64,000 bases of DNA from JBAZMA01 sp041649995 (GTDB lineage Bacteria; Omnitrophota; Gorgyraeia; Velamenicoccales; Velamenicoccaceae), in the NCBI GenBank assembly GCA_041649995.1, contig JBAZMA010000002.1:62001-126000 (forward strand), read 5' to 3'. Below are positions 1 through 8,124 of the stretch, in pieces; the first letter of the stretch is position 1; the number at the start of each line of letters is the position of its first letter. The translations under genes and the position numbers were made by a program. A model generated the notes under the pieces. It was not told where the DNA came from, made no database searches, and worked only from the letters and a program-made list of their open reading frames with translations.

Positions 1-1164
1 GTGGCCGCGTATGCTTATCACGCCAGGGAATTGGGAGAGAGGGACGAGGCGGTCGACGCTTTCGCGCACAAGGCCCTGTTTTCCACGCTGACGAATGTCG
101 ATTTTGATCTCAACCGGTTTTTGGGGTTGGTTCTGGAGTGCGGGTCCACGAATCTGCGCGTCATGGAGCTTCTCAATAACGCGCACGTCAAACATTTTGG
201 AGAACCCAGGCCGGCGGAGGTGGCCACGGGGACAAGGCCTGGCCCAGGCATTCTTGTGACAGGGCATGACCTTTTGGATCTCTATGAACTCCTGAAACAG
301 ACGGACGGCAAGGGGATCAATGTGTACACGCACGGGGAGATGCTGGCCGCGCACGGGTATCCGCAGCTCAGGAAGTTCAAGCACCTGGCGGGCAACTACG
401 GAGGGGCCTGGCAGGAGCAAAGAAAGGAATTCGAGGCGTTTCCCGGAGCGATCCTGGTGACGACGAATTGCGTGATGATCCCGAAGGATTCCTACCGGGG
501 CCGTCTCTTTACGACGGGTATTGCCGGCGTTGAAGGCGCCCGCCATATTCCGCATCGCGATTATTCCGAGGTCATCGAAGCCGCCCTCAGGCTTCCGGCT
601 TGCGTCCAACAATCCGGGAAAACCGTTTCCACAGGGTTCCATTACACCGCGGTGCTTGGTTTGGCCGACAAGGTCGTCTCCGCCGTCAAGGCGGGAAAGA
701 TCAGGCGTTTTTTCGTCATCGGCGGTTGCGACGGCGCCAAGCCCGGAAGGAACTATTATACGCGTCTGGCCGAGCTGGTGCCTAAAGACTGCGTGATCCT
801 GACGGCCGCCTGCGGAAAATACCGTTTCAATCACATGGACTTTGGGGCCATTGACGGGATCCCCAGGCTGTTGGACGCCGGGCAATGCAACGACGTGTAT
901 TCCCTGATTCAAATCGCCCTGGCGCTCAGTAAGGCATTCGGCCTTCCTGTCAATCAGCTGCCATTGTCGATTGTTCTGTCGTGGTATGAGCAGAAGGCCG
1001 TGGCCATCCTCTTGACGCTTCTGTCGTTGGATATCAAGGGCATGCGTATCGGGCCCACGCCGCCGGCCTTCTTGACCCCCGGCGTCTTTAAGGTCCTGCA
1101 GGAGAAGTTTGACCTTAAGCTGATCACGACGCCGGAACAGGATATGGAAGCCATGCTGAAGTGA
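1..1164 (+). CDS. hcp: Hydroxylamine reductase / hybrid-cluster protein, C-terminal part
   Basis: The reading frame is open from base 1, so the N-terminus, including the Cys motif of the first Fe-S cluster, lies upstream of the window. The 387 residues seen carry the hybrid-cluster ligand motifs of the Hcp family in order: GHDL, THGEM, TTNC, GGCDG, AACGK, GQCND and SWYEQKA. All expected Cys, His and Glu ligands of this part are present, so the enzyme looks intact. Hcp proteins reduce hydroxylamine or nitric oxide in the cytoplasm and protect anaerobes from nitrosative stress. The next gene starts 309 bp downstream with its own leader. The family call is firm; the physiological substrate is not visible from sequence. 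Confidence 0.95.
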   Translation: MAAYAYHARELGERDEAVDAFAHKALFSTLTNVDFDLNRFLGLVLECGSTNLRVMELLNNAHVKHFGEPRPAEVATGTRPGPGILVTGHDLLDLYELLKQTDGKGINVYTHGEMLAAHGYPQLRKFKHLAGNYGGAWQEQRKEFEAFPGAILVTTNCVMIPKDSYRGRLFTTGIAGVEGARHIPHRDYSEVIEAALRLPACVQQSGKTVSTGFHYTAVLGLADKVVSAVKAGKIRRFFVIGGCDGAKPGRNYYTRLAELVPKDCVILTAACGKYRFNHMDFGAIDGIPRLLDAGQCNDVYSLIQIALALSKAFGLPVNQLPLSIVLSWYEQKAVAILLTLLSLDIKGMRIGPTPPAFLTPGVFKVLQEKFDLKLITTPEQDMEAMLK

Positions 1165-1219
1165 TTTTAGACGAATCCTGCTTTTCCGACGATTTTTTTA
1201 TAATTTATCAAGAATTTTC

Positions 1220-1248
1220 TTGATTCGGAAAATAAAATCGTATAAGAT
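1220..1248 (+). promoter_or_regulatory. Candidate sigma70-type promoter for nspC leader
   Basis: TTGATT at 1220-1225 and TAAGAT at 1243-1248 are separated by 17 bp, in an AT-rich stretch after hcp. Transcription would start near 1255, giving a leader of about 220 nt before nspC. The match is moderate, not consensus. Confidence 0.4.
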
Positions 1249-1254
1249 AACATC

Positions 1255-1472
1255 ACAAGACGCGACGGACCCGTCCTCTGGGCGGGTCCTTCGTCTTTTC
1301 AATATTCCGACGACAAAATAGGGCTTTTCCGTTTTTCTCATCAAGGAAAGGCCTAAGGAGAGACTCGCGAAGAGATGGAAATGCTGAAAAATGGTCGCTT
1401 CCCGCATAACTTGGTCCGTTCCCGAAGGCCTTTAAAAAGTCTCCTGGCGCGCGATCAAGTTTTTTTATCGCC
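1255..1472 (+). promoter_or_regulatory. Structured 5' leader of nspC (possible attenuator)
   Basis: This 220-bp gap holds a hairpin at 1267-1289 (GGACCCG / CGGGTCC) with a possible lower extension and four T's at 1295-1298. It may be the hcp terminator or an attenuator. Further on, AAAGGCCT (1347-1354) can pair with AGGCCTTT (1426-1433), and GGAGAGACT (1357-1365) with AGTCTCC (1438-1444). The two pairings cross, as in a pseudoknot or alternative folds. A short GCGAT/ATCGC stem lies just before the nspC ATG, and no Shine-Dalgarno sequence is visible there. I recognise no known riboswitch class. Confidence 0.35.
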
Positions 1473-2576
1473 ATGAATTGTCAGACACCTTATTACCTCA
1501 TCGACGAGAAAAAGCTATTAAAAAACCTGAAGGTCATCCGGTCCATCCGGGAGCGTTCGGGGGCCAGGTCCGTTTTGGCCCTGAAATGTTTTTCCGCCTG
1601 GAGCGTTTTCGGCCTGATGAAAAAGTATATGGACGGAACGACCGCCAGTTCCCCGTTTGAAGCAAGGCTGGGCCATGAGAAATTCGGCAAGGAAACGCAT
1701 GTCTATTGCGTCGCCTTTTCCCGTCAGGATCTTCTGAGCGTGAGGCCTTTTGCCGGCACGGTCATCTTTAATTCCGTCTCCCAGCTGGAAAGATTTTCAG
1801 GCGAAGTCCGCGGGTTAAAGGTGGGCTTAAGGGTCAATCCGGGGTTCAGCTATTCCCATTTTGGCCTGGCAGACCCCTGCCGCAGGTATTCGAGGCTGGG
1901 GGTGCGCGGCGCCCGTGACCTCGCCAGGGCCTTGCCCTTGATCAGCGGCGCCCTGTTCCATTTCAACTGCGAGAATGGTGATTTTGACAATTTTTCGCGG
2001 AATCTCTCGCGCATTGCCAGGGTTTACGGCCCCTGGCTTGAAAAGCTGGAATGGGTGAGCCTGGGCGGCGGCCTTTATTTCACTAAAGAGGGCTATCCTG
2101 TCGGAGATTTTTGCGCCGCACTGAAAAGATTTTCAGACCGCTTCGGCCTGCAGATTTATCTGGAGCCCGGAGAGGCCAGCGTGACGGGTGCGGCGGAGCT
2201 GGTGACAACGGTCCTGGACATCGTCAAAAGAGAGGGCAAAAATATCGCGATTGTGGATGCTTCCACGGAAGCCCATATGCTGGACCTCCTGGTTTATCGG
2301 GAACAGGCGGACCTGGCGAAAAACGGGGGGCGGCATGAATACGTGATCGCGGGCCGTTCCTGCCTGGCGGGAGATGTTTTCGGGGCGTACGCATTCGGCG
2401 CCCCCCTCAAGGTGGGCGGCACCGTCCGTTTCAGCGACGCCGCCGGCTATACCATGGTTAAGAAGAACTGGTTCAACGGCCTTCAGATGCCTTCAATCGT
2501 CGTAAAAAGGCTGAGCGGGAGACTGGACGTGGTCAGGCGTTTTTCCTATCAGGATTTTAAAAGCAGTCTTTCGTAA
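1473..2576 (+). CDS. nspC: Carboxynorspermidine/carboxyspermidine decarboxylase
   Basis: This 367-residue protein is a fold-III PLP decarboxylase of the NspC family, which removes CO2 from carboxy(nor)spermidine to give (nor)spermidine in the cytoplasm. Visible signatures are the N-terminal YYLIDEKKLLKN, the PLP lysine in LALKCF (about residue 38), HFNCENGD, the glycine loop SLGGGLYF, LEPGEAS, DASTEAHMLD, and the GRSCLAGD segment near the C-terminus. The length is normal for the family. The ATG at 1473 matches the usual family start even though no Shine-Dalgarno sequence precedes it. The partner dehydrogenase gene follows after 15 bp, so the two form the aspartate-semialdehyde-dependent route from putrescine to spermidine. 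Confidence 0.93.
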   Translation: MNCQTPYYLIDEKKLLKNLKVIRSIRERSGARSVLALKCFSAWSVFGLMKKYMDGTTASSPFEARLGHEKFGKETHVYCVAFSRQDLLSVRPFAGTVIFNSVSQLERFSGEVRGLKVGLRVNPGFSYSHFGLADPCRRYSRLGVRGARDLARALPLISGALFHFNCENGDFDNFSRNLSRIARVYGPWLEKLEWVSLGGGLYFTKEGYPVGDFCAALKRFSDRFGLQIYLEPGEASVTGAAELVTTVLDIVKREGKNIAIVDASTEAHMLDLLVYREQADLAKNGGRHEYVIAGRSCLAGDVFGAYAFGAPLKVGGTVRFSDAAGYTMVKKNWFNGLQMPSIVVKRLSGRLDVVRRFSYQDFKSSLS

Positions 2577-2591
2577 GCGAAAGGGTTGTCC

Positions 2592-3839
2592 ATGAAAAAG
2601 AATGTCTTGATCGTAGGCGCCGGGGGCGTGGCCCATGTGGCGGCGCACAAATGCGCGCAGAACAATGATGTTCTCGGCGATATCTGTATCGCCTCCAGGA
2701 CTATCGGCAAGTGTGACGCGATTATCGAGAGCGTCAAGCGGAAAAACCATATCAAGGACAAGGGCGGGAAATTTTATTCAAGAAGCATCGATGCCCTGGA
2801 TATTCCTTCCACCGTCCGGCTGATCCGCGAAACGGGCTCGCAGATCGTCGTGAACCTCGCGCAGGCCTATGTCAACATGTCTTTGCTGGAGGCCTGTCTT
2901 GAGACGGGCGCGGCCTATATGGACACGGCTATCCATGAAGAGCCTGACAAGGTCTGCGAAGATCCGCCCTGGTATGCCAACTATGAATGGAAGCGCAAGG
3001 ATCGCTGCCGTCAAAAGGGCCTCACAGCCATTTTGGGCTGCGGTTTCGATCCCGGAGTCGTCAACGCTTACTGCGCCCTGGCCCTCAAGCATTATTTCGA
3101 CAAAATCGATACGATCGACATCCTCGATGTCAACGCCGGCAGCCACGGGAAATATTTCGCCACGAATTTCGACCCTGAGATCAATTTCCGGGAATTCAAG
3201 AAGGTCTGGACCTGGATCGACCGCAAGTGGGTGATGGAAAAGGTCCATTCCGTCAAGATGATCTACGATTTTCCTGTCGTCGGATCTCAGCCGGTTTATC
3301 TTAACGGTCACGATGAACTTCACTCGCTGTCTAAAAATATCGACGCCAACAGCATCCGTTTCTGGATGGGATTTGGCGACCATTATATCAATGTCTTTAC
3401 CGTGCTCACCCGGCTGGGTCTGACGTCCGAGAAGCCGGTGAGGACCGCCGAGGGCCTTGAGGTCGTGCCGCTCAAGGTTTTGAAGGCCCTTTTGCCTGAT
3501 CCTTCATCTCTGGCGCCGAATTATACGGGGAAGACCTGCATAGGGAATTATGTGAGGGGAGAGAAGGCAGGAAAAAAACGGGAGATTTTCCTTTATAATA
3601 TTTGCGACCACGCGGATTGCTATAAGGAAGTGGAGGCCCAGGCTATTTCTTATACGGCCGGCGTTCCTCCGGCCGCGGCCGCCATCCTGATCGCCAAAGG
3701 AATCTGGGACCCCGGGACCATGGTCAATGTGGAGGAGCTGGATCCTGACCCTTTCCTTGATCTTTTAGGACCGATGGGGCTTCCCACAACCATCCAAGAG
3801 CGCCCAAAGCCCCTGACAGAACCGGTGCGCGTGAAGTAG
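2592..3839 (+). CDS. Carboxynorspermidine dehydrogenase (saccharopine dehydrogenase family)
   Basis: The 415-residue product opens with an NAD(P)-binding Rossmann motif, VGAGGVAHVAAHK, and continues with family segments such as NLAQAYVNMSLLEACL, GAAYMDTAIHEEPD and GCGFDPGVVNAYC. These identify the Lys1-like carboxy(nor)spermidine dehydrogenase (synthase) that condenses putrescine or diaminopropane with aspartate semialdehyde using NADPH. It lies 15 bp after nspC, its pathway partner, and should be co-transcribed. I chose the ATG at 2592 over an in-frame TTG at 2586, because an AAGGG ribosome-binding site fits the ATG. A hairpin follows the stop. Confidence 0.92.
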   Translation: MKKNVLIVGAGGVAHVAAHKCAQNNDVLGDICIASRTIGKCDAIIESVKRKNHIKDKGGKFYSRSIDALDIPSTVRLIRETGSQIVVNLAQAYVNMSLLEACLETGAAYMDTAIHEEPDKVCEDPPWYANYEWKRKDRCRQKGLTAILGCGFDPGVVNAYCALALKHYFDKIDTIDILDVNAGSHGKYFATNFDPEINFREFKKVWTWIDRKWVMEKVHSVKMIYDFPVVGSQPVYLNGHDELHSLSKNIDANSIRFWMGFGDHYINVFTVLTRLGLTSEKPVRTAEGLEVVPLKVLKALLPDPSSLAPNYTGKTCIGNYVRGEKAGKKREIFLYNICDHADCYKEVEAQAISYTAGVPPAAAAILIAKGIWDPGTMVNVEELDPDPFLDLLGPMGLPTTIQERPKPLTEPVRVK

Positions 3840-3845
3840 GCTTTC

Positions 3846-3888
3846 GCTTTTCCGGCAGGAGCCGGGGCTTTCTTTGAGATTTTTTTAA
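3846..3888 (+). terminator. Probable terminator after the nspC operon
   Basis: CCGGC-AGGA-GCCGG at 3852-3865 forms a tight hairpin and is followed by pyrimidine-rich sequence and seven T's near 3881-3887. The T-run lies rather far from the stem, so strength is uncertain. Confidence 0.5.
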
Positions 3889-3895
3889 AGAGTTC

Positions 3896-3924
3896 TTGCA
3901 TTGGCTTATCCCTGATTGTATAAT
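3896..3924 (+). promoter_or_regulatory. Sigma70-type promoter for the speD-like gene
   Basis: TTGCAT at 3896-3901 and a perfect TATAAT at 3919-3924 are 17 bp apart. A start near 3931 gives a leader of about 113 nt. That leader contains a perfect 7-bp hairpin GAGATCC/GGATCTC (3993-3999 with 4012-4018) just upstream of the ribosome-binding site GGAGG at 4028-4032. The gene can therefore be expressed separately from nspC. Confidence 0.6.
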
Positions 3925-4043
3925 TACTCGCACATGGCGGCTTTTCTTTTTTTCAAGAGCAAAAAGAGGGTCGCTGAAGTTTTTTTAACCCCGAGATCCG
4001 TCGATAAAACAGGATCTCACAGTTGATGGAGGTAAGTAAGAGG

Positions 4044-4424
4044 ATGCCTAAAGTCTCCGGGTTTCGCGAGGGGAGTTTCGGTTTAGAAGTTGTTCTGGAC
4101 CTCTATAAATGCGATCCGCACGTGATCCGCTCCAAGAGGCTGCTGGCCGAATACGCCACCAAATTGTGCAAGCTGTTAAAGATGAAGAAATTCGGCAAGA
4201 CGCTGCTGCCTCATTTCGGCTATAACGCGGCCCATACGGCGGGTTATTCCATGCTTCAGTTCATCGAAACCAGCGCGATCACGGGCCATTTTTCCGAATA
4301 TTGGAATTCCGCCTATATCAACATTTTTTCCTGCCGGGATTTCGATACGGACAAGGCCATCGAGTTCACCGTTTCTTTTTTTAAGGCCCAAAAGGCCAAA
4401 AAGAGAGTTCTTTTGAGAAAGTAA
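4044..4424 (+). CDS. Divergent AdoMet decarboxylase-fold pyruvoyl enzyme (SpeD-like)
   Basis: The 126-residue protein matches the short bacterial SpeD fold from GLEVVLDLYKCDP onward. Aligned with the Thermotoga-type enzyme, S77 sits at the pyruvoyl-forming serine, H82 five residues later at the processing histidine, and C97 fifteen residues after that at the active-site cysteine, with exactly the canonical spacings. The usual Glu-Ser cleavage pair is Thr-Ser here, and the conserved HTWPE segment is replaced by HFSEY. The gene follows the carboxyspermidine pathway genes, which do not use decarboxylated AdoMet, and no aminopropyltransferase gene is in the window. SpeD homologues that became pyruvoyl-dependent ornithine or arginine decarboxylases are known, and one here could supply putrescine. 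The start at 4044 is set by GGAGG 11 bp upstream. The fold is likely; the substrate is unknown. Confidence 0.75.
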   Translation: MPKVSGFREGSFGLEVVLDLYKCDPHVIRSKRLLAEYATKLCKLLKMKKFGKTLLPHFGYNAAHTAGYSMLQFIETSAITGHFSEYWNSAYINIFSCRDFDTDKAIEFTVSFFKAQKAKKRVLLRK

Positions 4425-4445
4425 TCGAAAAGTTACGAATCAAAA

Positions 4446-4478
4446 AGGCTCCCGGCCTCTTGGGCGGGGGCCTTTTTT
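4446..4478 (+). terminator. Rho-independent terminator after speD-like gene
   Basis: A strong GC-rich hairpin, AGGC-CCCGGCC pairing with GGGCGGG-GCCT across a TCTT loop, is followed immediately by TTTTTT at 4473-4478. Confidence 0.85.
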
Positions 4479-4656
4479 ATTGGTTCACGAGTCGCTTTAG
4501 GTCAAGGCACTTTGACAAACCTTATGCCTGTTCGTAACCCCGCTAACCTTGCCCTTTCGGCCTTAGCCGTCCTTTCTCTGTGGCTTTTGAACCTTTGTAT
4601 TTTATCCCTATTGGCTGAGGCCTGATAACTGATGCCTGACTGGATATAGATAGGCG
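4479..4656 (+). other. Non-coding gap with degenerate repeat modules
   Basis: No gene is seen here. The segment around 4613-4642 contains GCCTGATAACTGATGCCTGA, a module that recurs in variant form at 37695 (GCCTGATAACTGAGACCTGA). It therefore belongs to the mosaic intergenic repeat family found elsewhere in the window. Confidence 0.4.
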
Positions 4657-4685
4657 TTGACACCCAACTCAGGCTTCGATATAAT
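4657..4685 (+). promoter_or_regulatory. Perfect-consensus sigma70 promoter for lysS
   Basis: TTGACA at 4657-4662 and TATAAT at 4680-4685 are separated by exactly 17 bp, a full consensus promoter. Transcription would begin near 4692, leaving a leader of about 78 nt before the lysS ATG. It probably drives lysS and the overlapping lol genes. Confidence 0.85.
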
Positions 4686-4769
4686 AAAAACTCAGATTTT
4701 TATAACTTCTTGTTTTGTTTAGAGTTAACATTGTTATGAGCCTTGAAAAATCAGACGTAAGGAGCACGC

Positions 4770-6230
4770 ATGGAACTGGATGATCTCAGGCAGCAGAGGG
4801 TTGAAAAGCTTTCCGCTTTTAAGGAGGCGGGGATGCAGCCTTTTGGGCAGGTATTTAAAAAAACCTGCGCCGTCAAAGAGCTGCTGGCATCTTTTGAAGA
4901 AGGCAAGAGCGTGCGCTTGGCAGGGCGTCTTATGGGCAAAAGGAAGCACGGGAAGGTCTGTTTTTGCGATTTGCGCGATCAGGAAGCGCGGGTCCAGCTT
5001 TACGCCCGCAAGGAGGATCCCCTTTCCGAGCAGGCATTCGAGCTCTTTAATAAGCTGGATATCGGCGATATCGTGGGCATATCCGGAGAAACTTTCAAAA
5101 CACACACAGGGGAGCCTACCGTTAAGGTCATGGACTTTAAGCTTTTGTCCAAATCCTTAAGGCCGCTTCCTGAAAAATGGCATGGCTTGAAGGACATCCA
5201 GATCCGTTACCGTCAGCGTTATATCGATCTTATCGCGACTCCGGAGGTCCGCGAGATTTTCTTCCTGCGTTCCAGGATCGTCAGCGCGATCCGGGAATTT
5301 TTGAATCAAAGGGGTTTTCTGGAAGTGGAAACCCCTATGATGCATCTGATCCCCGGAGGGGCCGCGGGCCGGCCTTTTAAGACGCATCACAATGAATATG
5401 ATATGGACCTGTTTTTGCGGATCGCGCCGGAATTGCATCTCAAACGGTTGATCGTGGGGGGATTCGAAAAGATCTATGAGATCAACAGAAGTTTCCGGAA
5501 TGAGGGTGTTTCGACGCGCCATAATCCCGAATTTACCATGCTGGAACTCTACGCCGCGTATTGCGATTATGAGGACATGATGAAGATTACCGAAGAGATT
5601 TTTTCGACGGTTGCCAAGCAGGTGCTGGGGAAGCTTGAGATCCAGTATCAGGGCCATACCATTAACCTGAATCCGCCCTGGCCCAGGCGTTCCTTTGCCG
5701 AGGCTGTGAAAGAACGGTTCGGGATCGACCCGGGGGATGAGACGTCGGTCATGGTGGAAAAGCTCAGGGCCAAGGGCAGGCCTGTTGAGGACAGGCTGTC
5801 CCGTTCGCAGATCGTGCGCATGGTCGAAGAGATCCTTACCGAAGACGCGCCCACGCAGCCGGTGTTCTTTACGGATTATTTCAGCATTCTTTGCCCTCTG
5901 GCCAAAAACAAGCCTCAAAACCCTCTTTTGTCCGAGAGGTTTGAGTTGTATATGGCGGGCATGGAGGTGGCGAACGCCTATTCCGAGTTGAACGACCCCC
6001 TGGAACAGAAAGCGCGTCTGCTGGCCGAGATCCAGGAGGGGGGCGCTGAAACAGCCCGTTGTCTGGATGAGGATTTCGTGGAGGCCCTGGAATACGGCAT
6101 GCCTCCGACCGGAGGGCTGGGGATAGGCATTGACCGCATGTGTATGCTCTTTTTGGACCAGCCGTCCATTCGCGACGTGGTCCTGTTCCCGCTGTTGAGG
6201 CCTGAAAAGGGCCCGGAGAACCCGGAATGA
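4770..6230 (+). CDS. lysS: Lysyl-tRNA synthetase, class II
   Basis: The 486-residue enzyme charges tRNA-Lys with lysine. The N-terminal OB-fold anticodon-binding domain covers roughly residues 45-140, and the class II catalytic core follows. Motif 2 is seen as FRNEGVSTRHNPEFT and motif 3 as GLGIGIDRMCMLF near the C-terminus. The segment RYRQRYIDLI is typical of LysS. Length is normal. An AAGGAG site precedes the ATG. The stop overlaps the start of the lol permease gene by four bases, so it heads an operon with outer-membrane lipoprotein transport genes. Confidence 0.97.
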   Translation: MELDDLRQQRVEKLSAFKEAGMQPFGQVFKKTCAVKELLASFEEGKSVRLAGRLMGKRKHGKVCFCDLRDQEARVQLYARKEDPLSEQAFELFNKLDIGDIVGISGETFKTHTGEPTVKVMDFKLLSKSLRPLPEKWHGLKDIQIRYRQRYIDLIATPEVREIFFLRSRIVSAIREFLNQRGFLEVETPMMHLIPGGAAGRPFKTHHNEYDMDLFLRIAPELHLKRLIVGGFEKIYEINRSFRNEGVSTRHNPEFTMLELYAAYCDYEDMMKITEEIFSTVAKQVLGKLEIQYQGHTINLNPPWPRRSFAEAVKERFGIDPGDETSVMVEKLRAKGRPVEDRLSRSQIVRMVEEILTEDAPTQPVFFTDYFSILCPLAKNKPQNPLLSERFELYMAGMEVANAYSELNDPLEQKARLLAEIQEGGAETARCLDEDFVEALEYGMPPTGGLGIGIDRMCMLFLDQPSIRDVVLFPLLRPEKGPENPE

Positions 6231-7408
6231 GTCTTCCTTTTTTCATCAGCCGCCGTTATTTCCTCACCCTGCAGAAGGAACGGTTTATCTCGGTGATCGG
6301 TTTGATTTCCTGCCTCGGCATCGCCATCGGCGTCATGGCCTTGATCGTCGTGATCGCCGTCATGACCGGATTCGACAACGATCTCAAAGACAAGATCATC
6401 GGCGTCCATCCGCATATCATTATCCATAGCGAAGAGGGCATTGTGCAGGCGCGGGATTTGACGGCTAAGGTCATGTCTGTTCCGGGCGTTCAGGATGTGG
6501 CCCCGTATGTCAGCGGCCAGGCCTTTCTCTATTTTAAAGACAAGGTTTTGAGCTTAAACCTCAAAGGCGTGGATCCGGCGAGCGAATCCCGGGTGACGAA
6601 CATCAGGGCTTTTGTGGAAGGCGAGGCGATTTCCCTGCCTTCCCGCGGCATCATGGTGGGGCGGGAATTGGCCGTGGTCCTGGGCCTGGAAACAGGGGAT
6701 GAGGTCATCTTATCCTCTCCGGTCGTCGGTTTGAATACCCCTTTTAAGGTCAGCGGCGTTTTTCATACCGGAATGTATGATTACGATCTTAACCTGGCTT
6801 TTTTGAACGTTAAGGACGCGCAGGAGTTTTTCGGGCTGGGTTCTCTCGTGACCCAATTGGGCGTGCGGCTCGATGACCCTTACCGCGCCCCTCAGGTCAA
6901 GAAGGTTTTAGAGAGCGGCCTGCCCGCGGGTCTCTATGTCAGGACCTGGATGGATATCAATAAGAATTTTTTCGCGGCCCTGGCCCTGGAGAAGCTGGCC
7001 ATGTTCATCATCCTCACCTTGATCGTGCTGGTGGCCTGCTTCAATATTATCAGCACTTTGATCGTCATGGTCGTCGAAAAGACCAAGGACATAGGGATCT
7101 TGAAGGCCATTGGGGTTTCCCAGGCCGCGATCCGGAAAATTTTTACCTGGGGCGGTTTAATTATTGGCGCGGCGGGGATAGTTTCTGGTATAATAGGAGG
7201 CGTTATTCTTTGTTTTTTGCTTAAAAAATACCAGTTCATTCAGCTCCCCCAGGACATCTATTATATCGACCGTTTACCCGTGGCTTTGCGATGGCAGGAC
7301 GTGTCTGTTATCGCGGGCTCAGCGCTTTTAATTTGTTTTCTGGCAACGATTTATCCCGCTTCTAAGGCCGCTCGCCTGGTGCCGGCTGAGGCATTGAGGT
7401 ACGAATAG
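6227..7408 (+). CDS. Lipoprotein-releasing ABC transporter permease, LolC/LolE family
   Basis: This 393-residue inner-membrane protein has the FtsX/LolE layout: one N-terminal membrane helix (about residues 25-48), a large periplasmic domain, and three helices in the C-terminal third (about 260-285, 310-338 and 355-380). The segment RYFLTLQKERFIS and the glycine-rich first helix are typical of LolC/E. Such permeases extract mature lipoproteins from the inner membrane for transfer to the outer membrane. Only one permease gene is present, so the complex may be a homodimer or the second permease lies elsewhere. It overlaps lysS by four bases, and the lolD GTG overlaps its stop codon by one base. 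Confidence 0.9.
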   Translation: MSLPFFISRRYFLTLQKERFISVIGLISCLGIAIGVMALIVVIAVMTGFDNDLKDKIIGVHPHIIIHSEEGIVQARDLTAKVMSVPGVQDVAPYVSGQAFLYFKDKVLSLNLKGVDPASESRVTNIRAFVEGEAISLPSRGIMVGRELAVVLGLETGDEVILSSPVVGLNTPFKVSGVFHTGMYDYDLNLAFLNVKDAQEFFGLGSLVTQLGVRLDDPYRAPQVKKVLESGLPAGLYVRTWMDINKNFFAALALEKLAMFIILTLIVLVACFNIISTLIVMVVEKTKDIGILKAIGVSQAAIRKIFTWGGLIIGAAGIVSGIIGGVILCFLLKKYQFIQLPQDIYYIDRLPVALRWQDVSVIAGSALLICFLATIYPASKAARLVPAEALRYE

Positions 7409-8076
7409 TGCTCAAAGGTTCGCATCTGGAAAAAACATATTGCCAGGGGTCTAAAGAGCTGACTGTGCTCAAGGATGTTTCCCTTGAGGTCAAGCGGGGA
7501 GAGATGCTCAGCATTGTCGGTCCCAGCGGTGCGGGGAAATCCACGCTTTTGCATATCCTGGGGGGATTGGATTTTCCGACCAAAGGCGAGGTTCTCCTGG
7601 ATGAGATTTCTTTGACGGCGCTGGGAGAACGGTCCCAGGCCCGCGTCCGTAACAGGAGATTCGGTTTTGTCTTCCAGTTTTACCATCTCTTGAGGGAATT
7701 TTCCGCCCTGGAAAACGTGATGCTGCCGGCCATGGTCGAATCGGCGAAGTCCTCCGGCGGCCAGATCCGCAAAAAAGCGCAAGACCTGCTGGGATTTTTA
7801 GGGTTGTCCCAGAGACTCAGGCACAGGCCTTCGGAACTCTCGGGAGGCGAGCAGCAGCGTGTGGCCGTTGCCCGCGCCCTGATCAACGATCCGGAGATCC
7901 TTCTGTGCGACGAGCCGACAGGGAACCTCGATTTTGAGTCCGGGCGCCATATCCAGGACATGCTTTTTCAGCTGAATCGGGAAAAACAGATGACCGTCGT
8001 CCTTGTCACACACAGCCCTGAATTGGCCAAAGGCGGGCATCGCGTTCTTAAGATTTTCGACGGCAGGATTGTTTGA
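7408..8076 (+). CDS. lolD: Lipoprotein-releasing ABC transporter ATP-binding protein LolD
   Basis: The 222-residue ATPase has Walker A GPSGAGKST, the signature LSGGEQQRVAVARAL, and Walker B ILLCDEPTGNLD, all in the spacing of the LolD/MacB subgroup. It starts at a GTG whose first base is the last base of the preceding permease stop codon. It energises lipoprotein extraction by the adjacent permease. Presence of this pair implies a diderm cell envelope. Confidence 0.93.
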   Translation: MLKGSHLEKTYCQGSKELTVLKDVSLEVKRGEMLSIVGPSGAGKSTLLHILGGLDFPTKGEVLLDEISLTALGERSQARVRNRRFGFVFQFYHLLREFSALENVMLPAMVESAKSSGGQIRKKAQDLLGFLGLSQRLRHRPSELSGGEQQRVAVARALINDPEILLCDEPTGNLDFESGRHIQDMLFQLNREKQMTVVLVTHSPELAKGGHRVLKIFDGRIV

Positions 8077-8124
8077 AATATGGTTTGGCGAACCGGGCCG
8101 GAATTTTAACTTGGAGGTTTTTTC

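Noticed and set aside
4044..4424. Plain annotation as S-adenosylmethionine decarboxylase
   Set aside because: The fold and catalytic trio support the family, but the altered cleavage-site and substrate-loop residues and the neighbouring pathway do not support AdoMet as substrate without a test.
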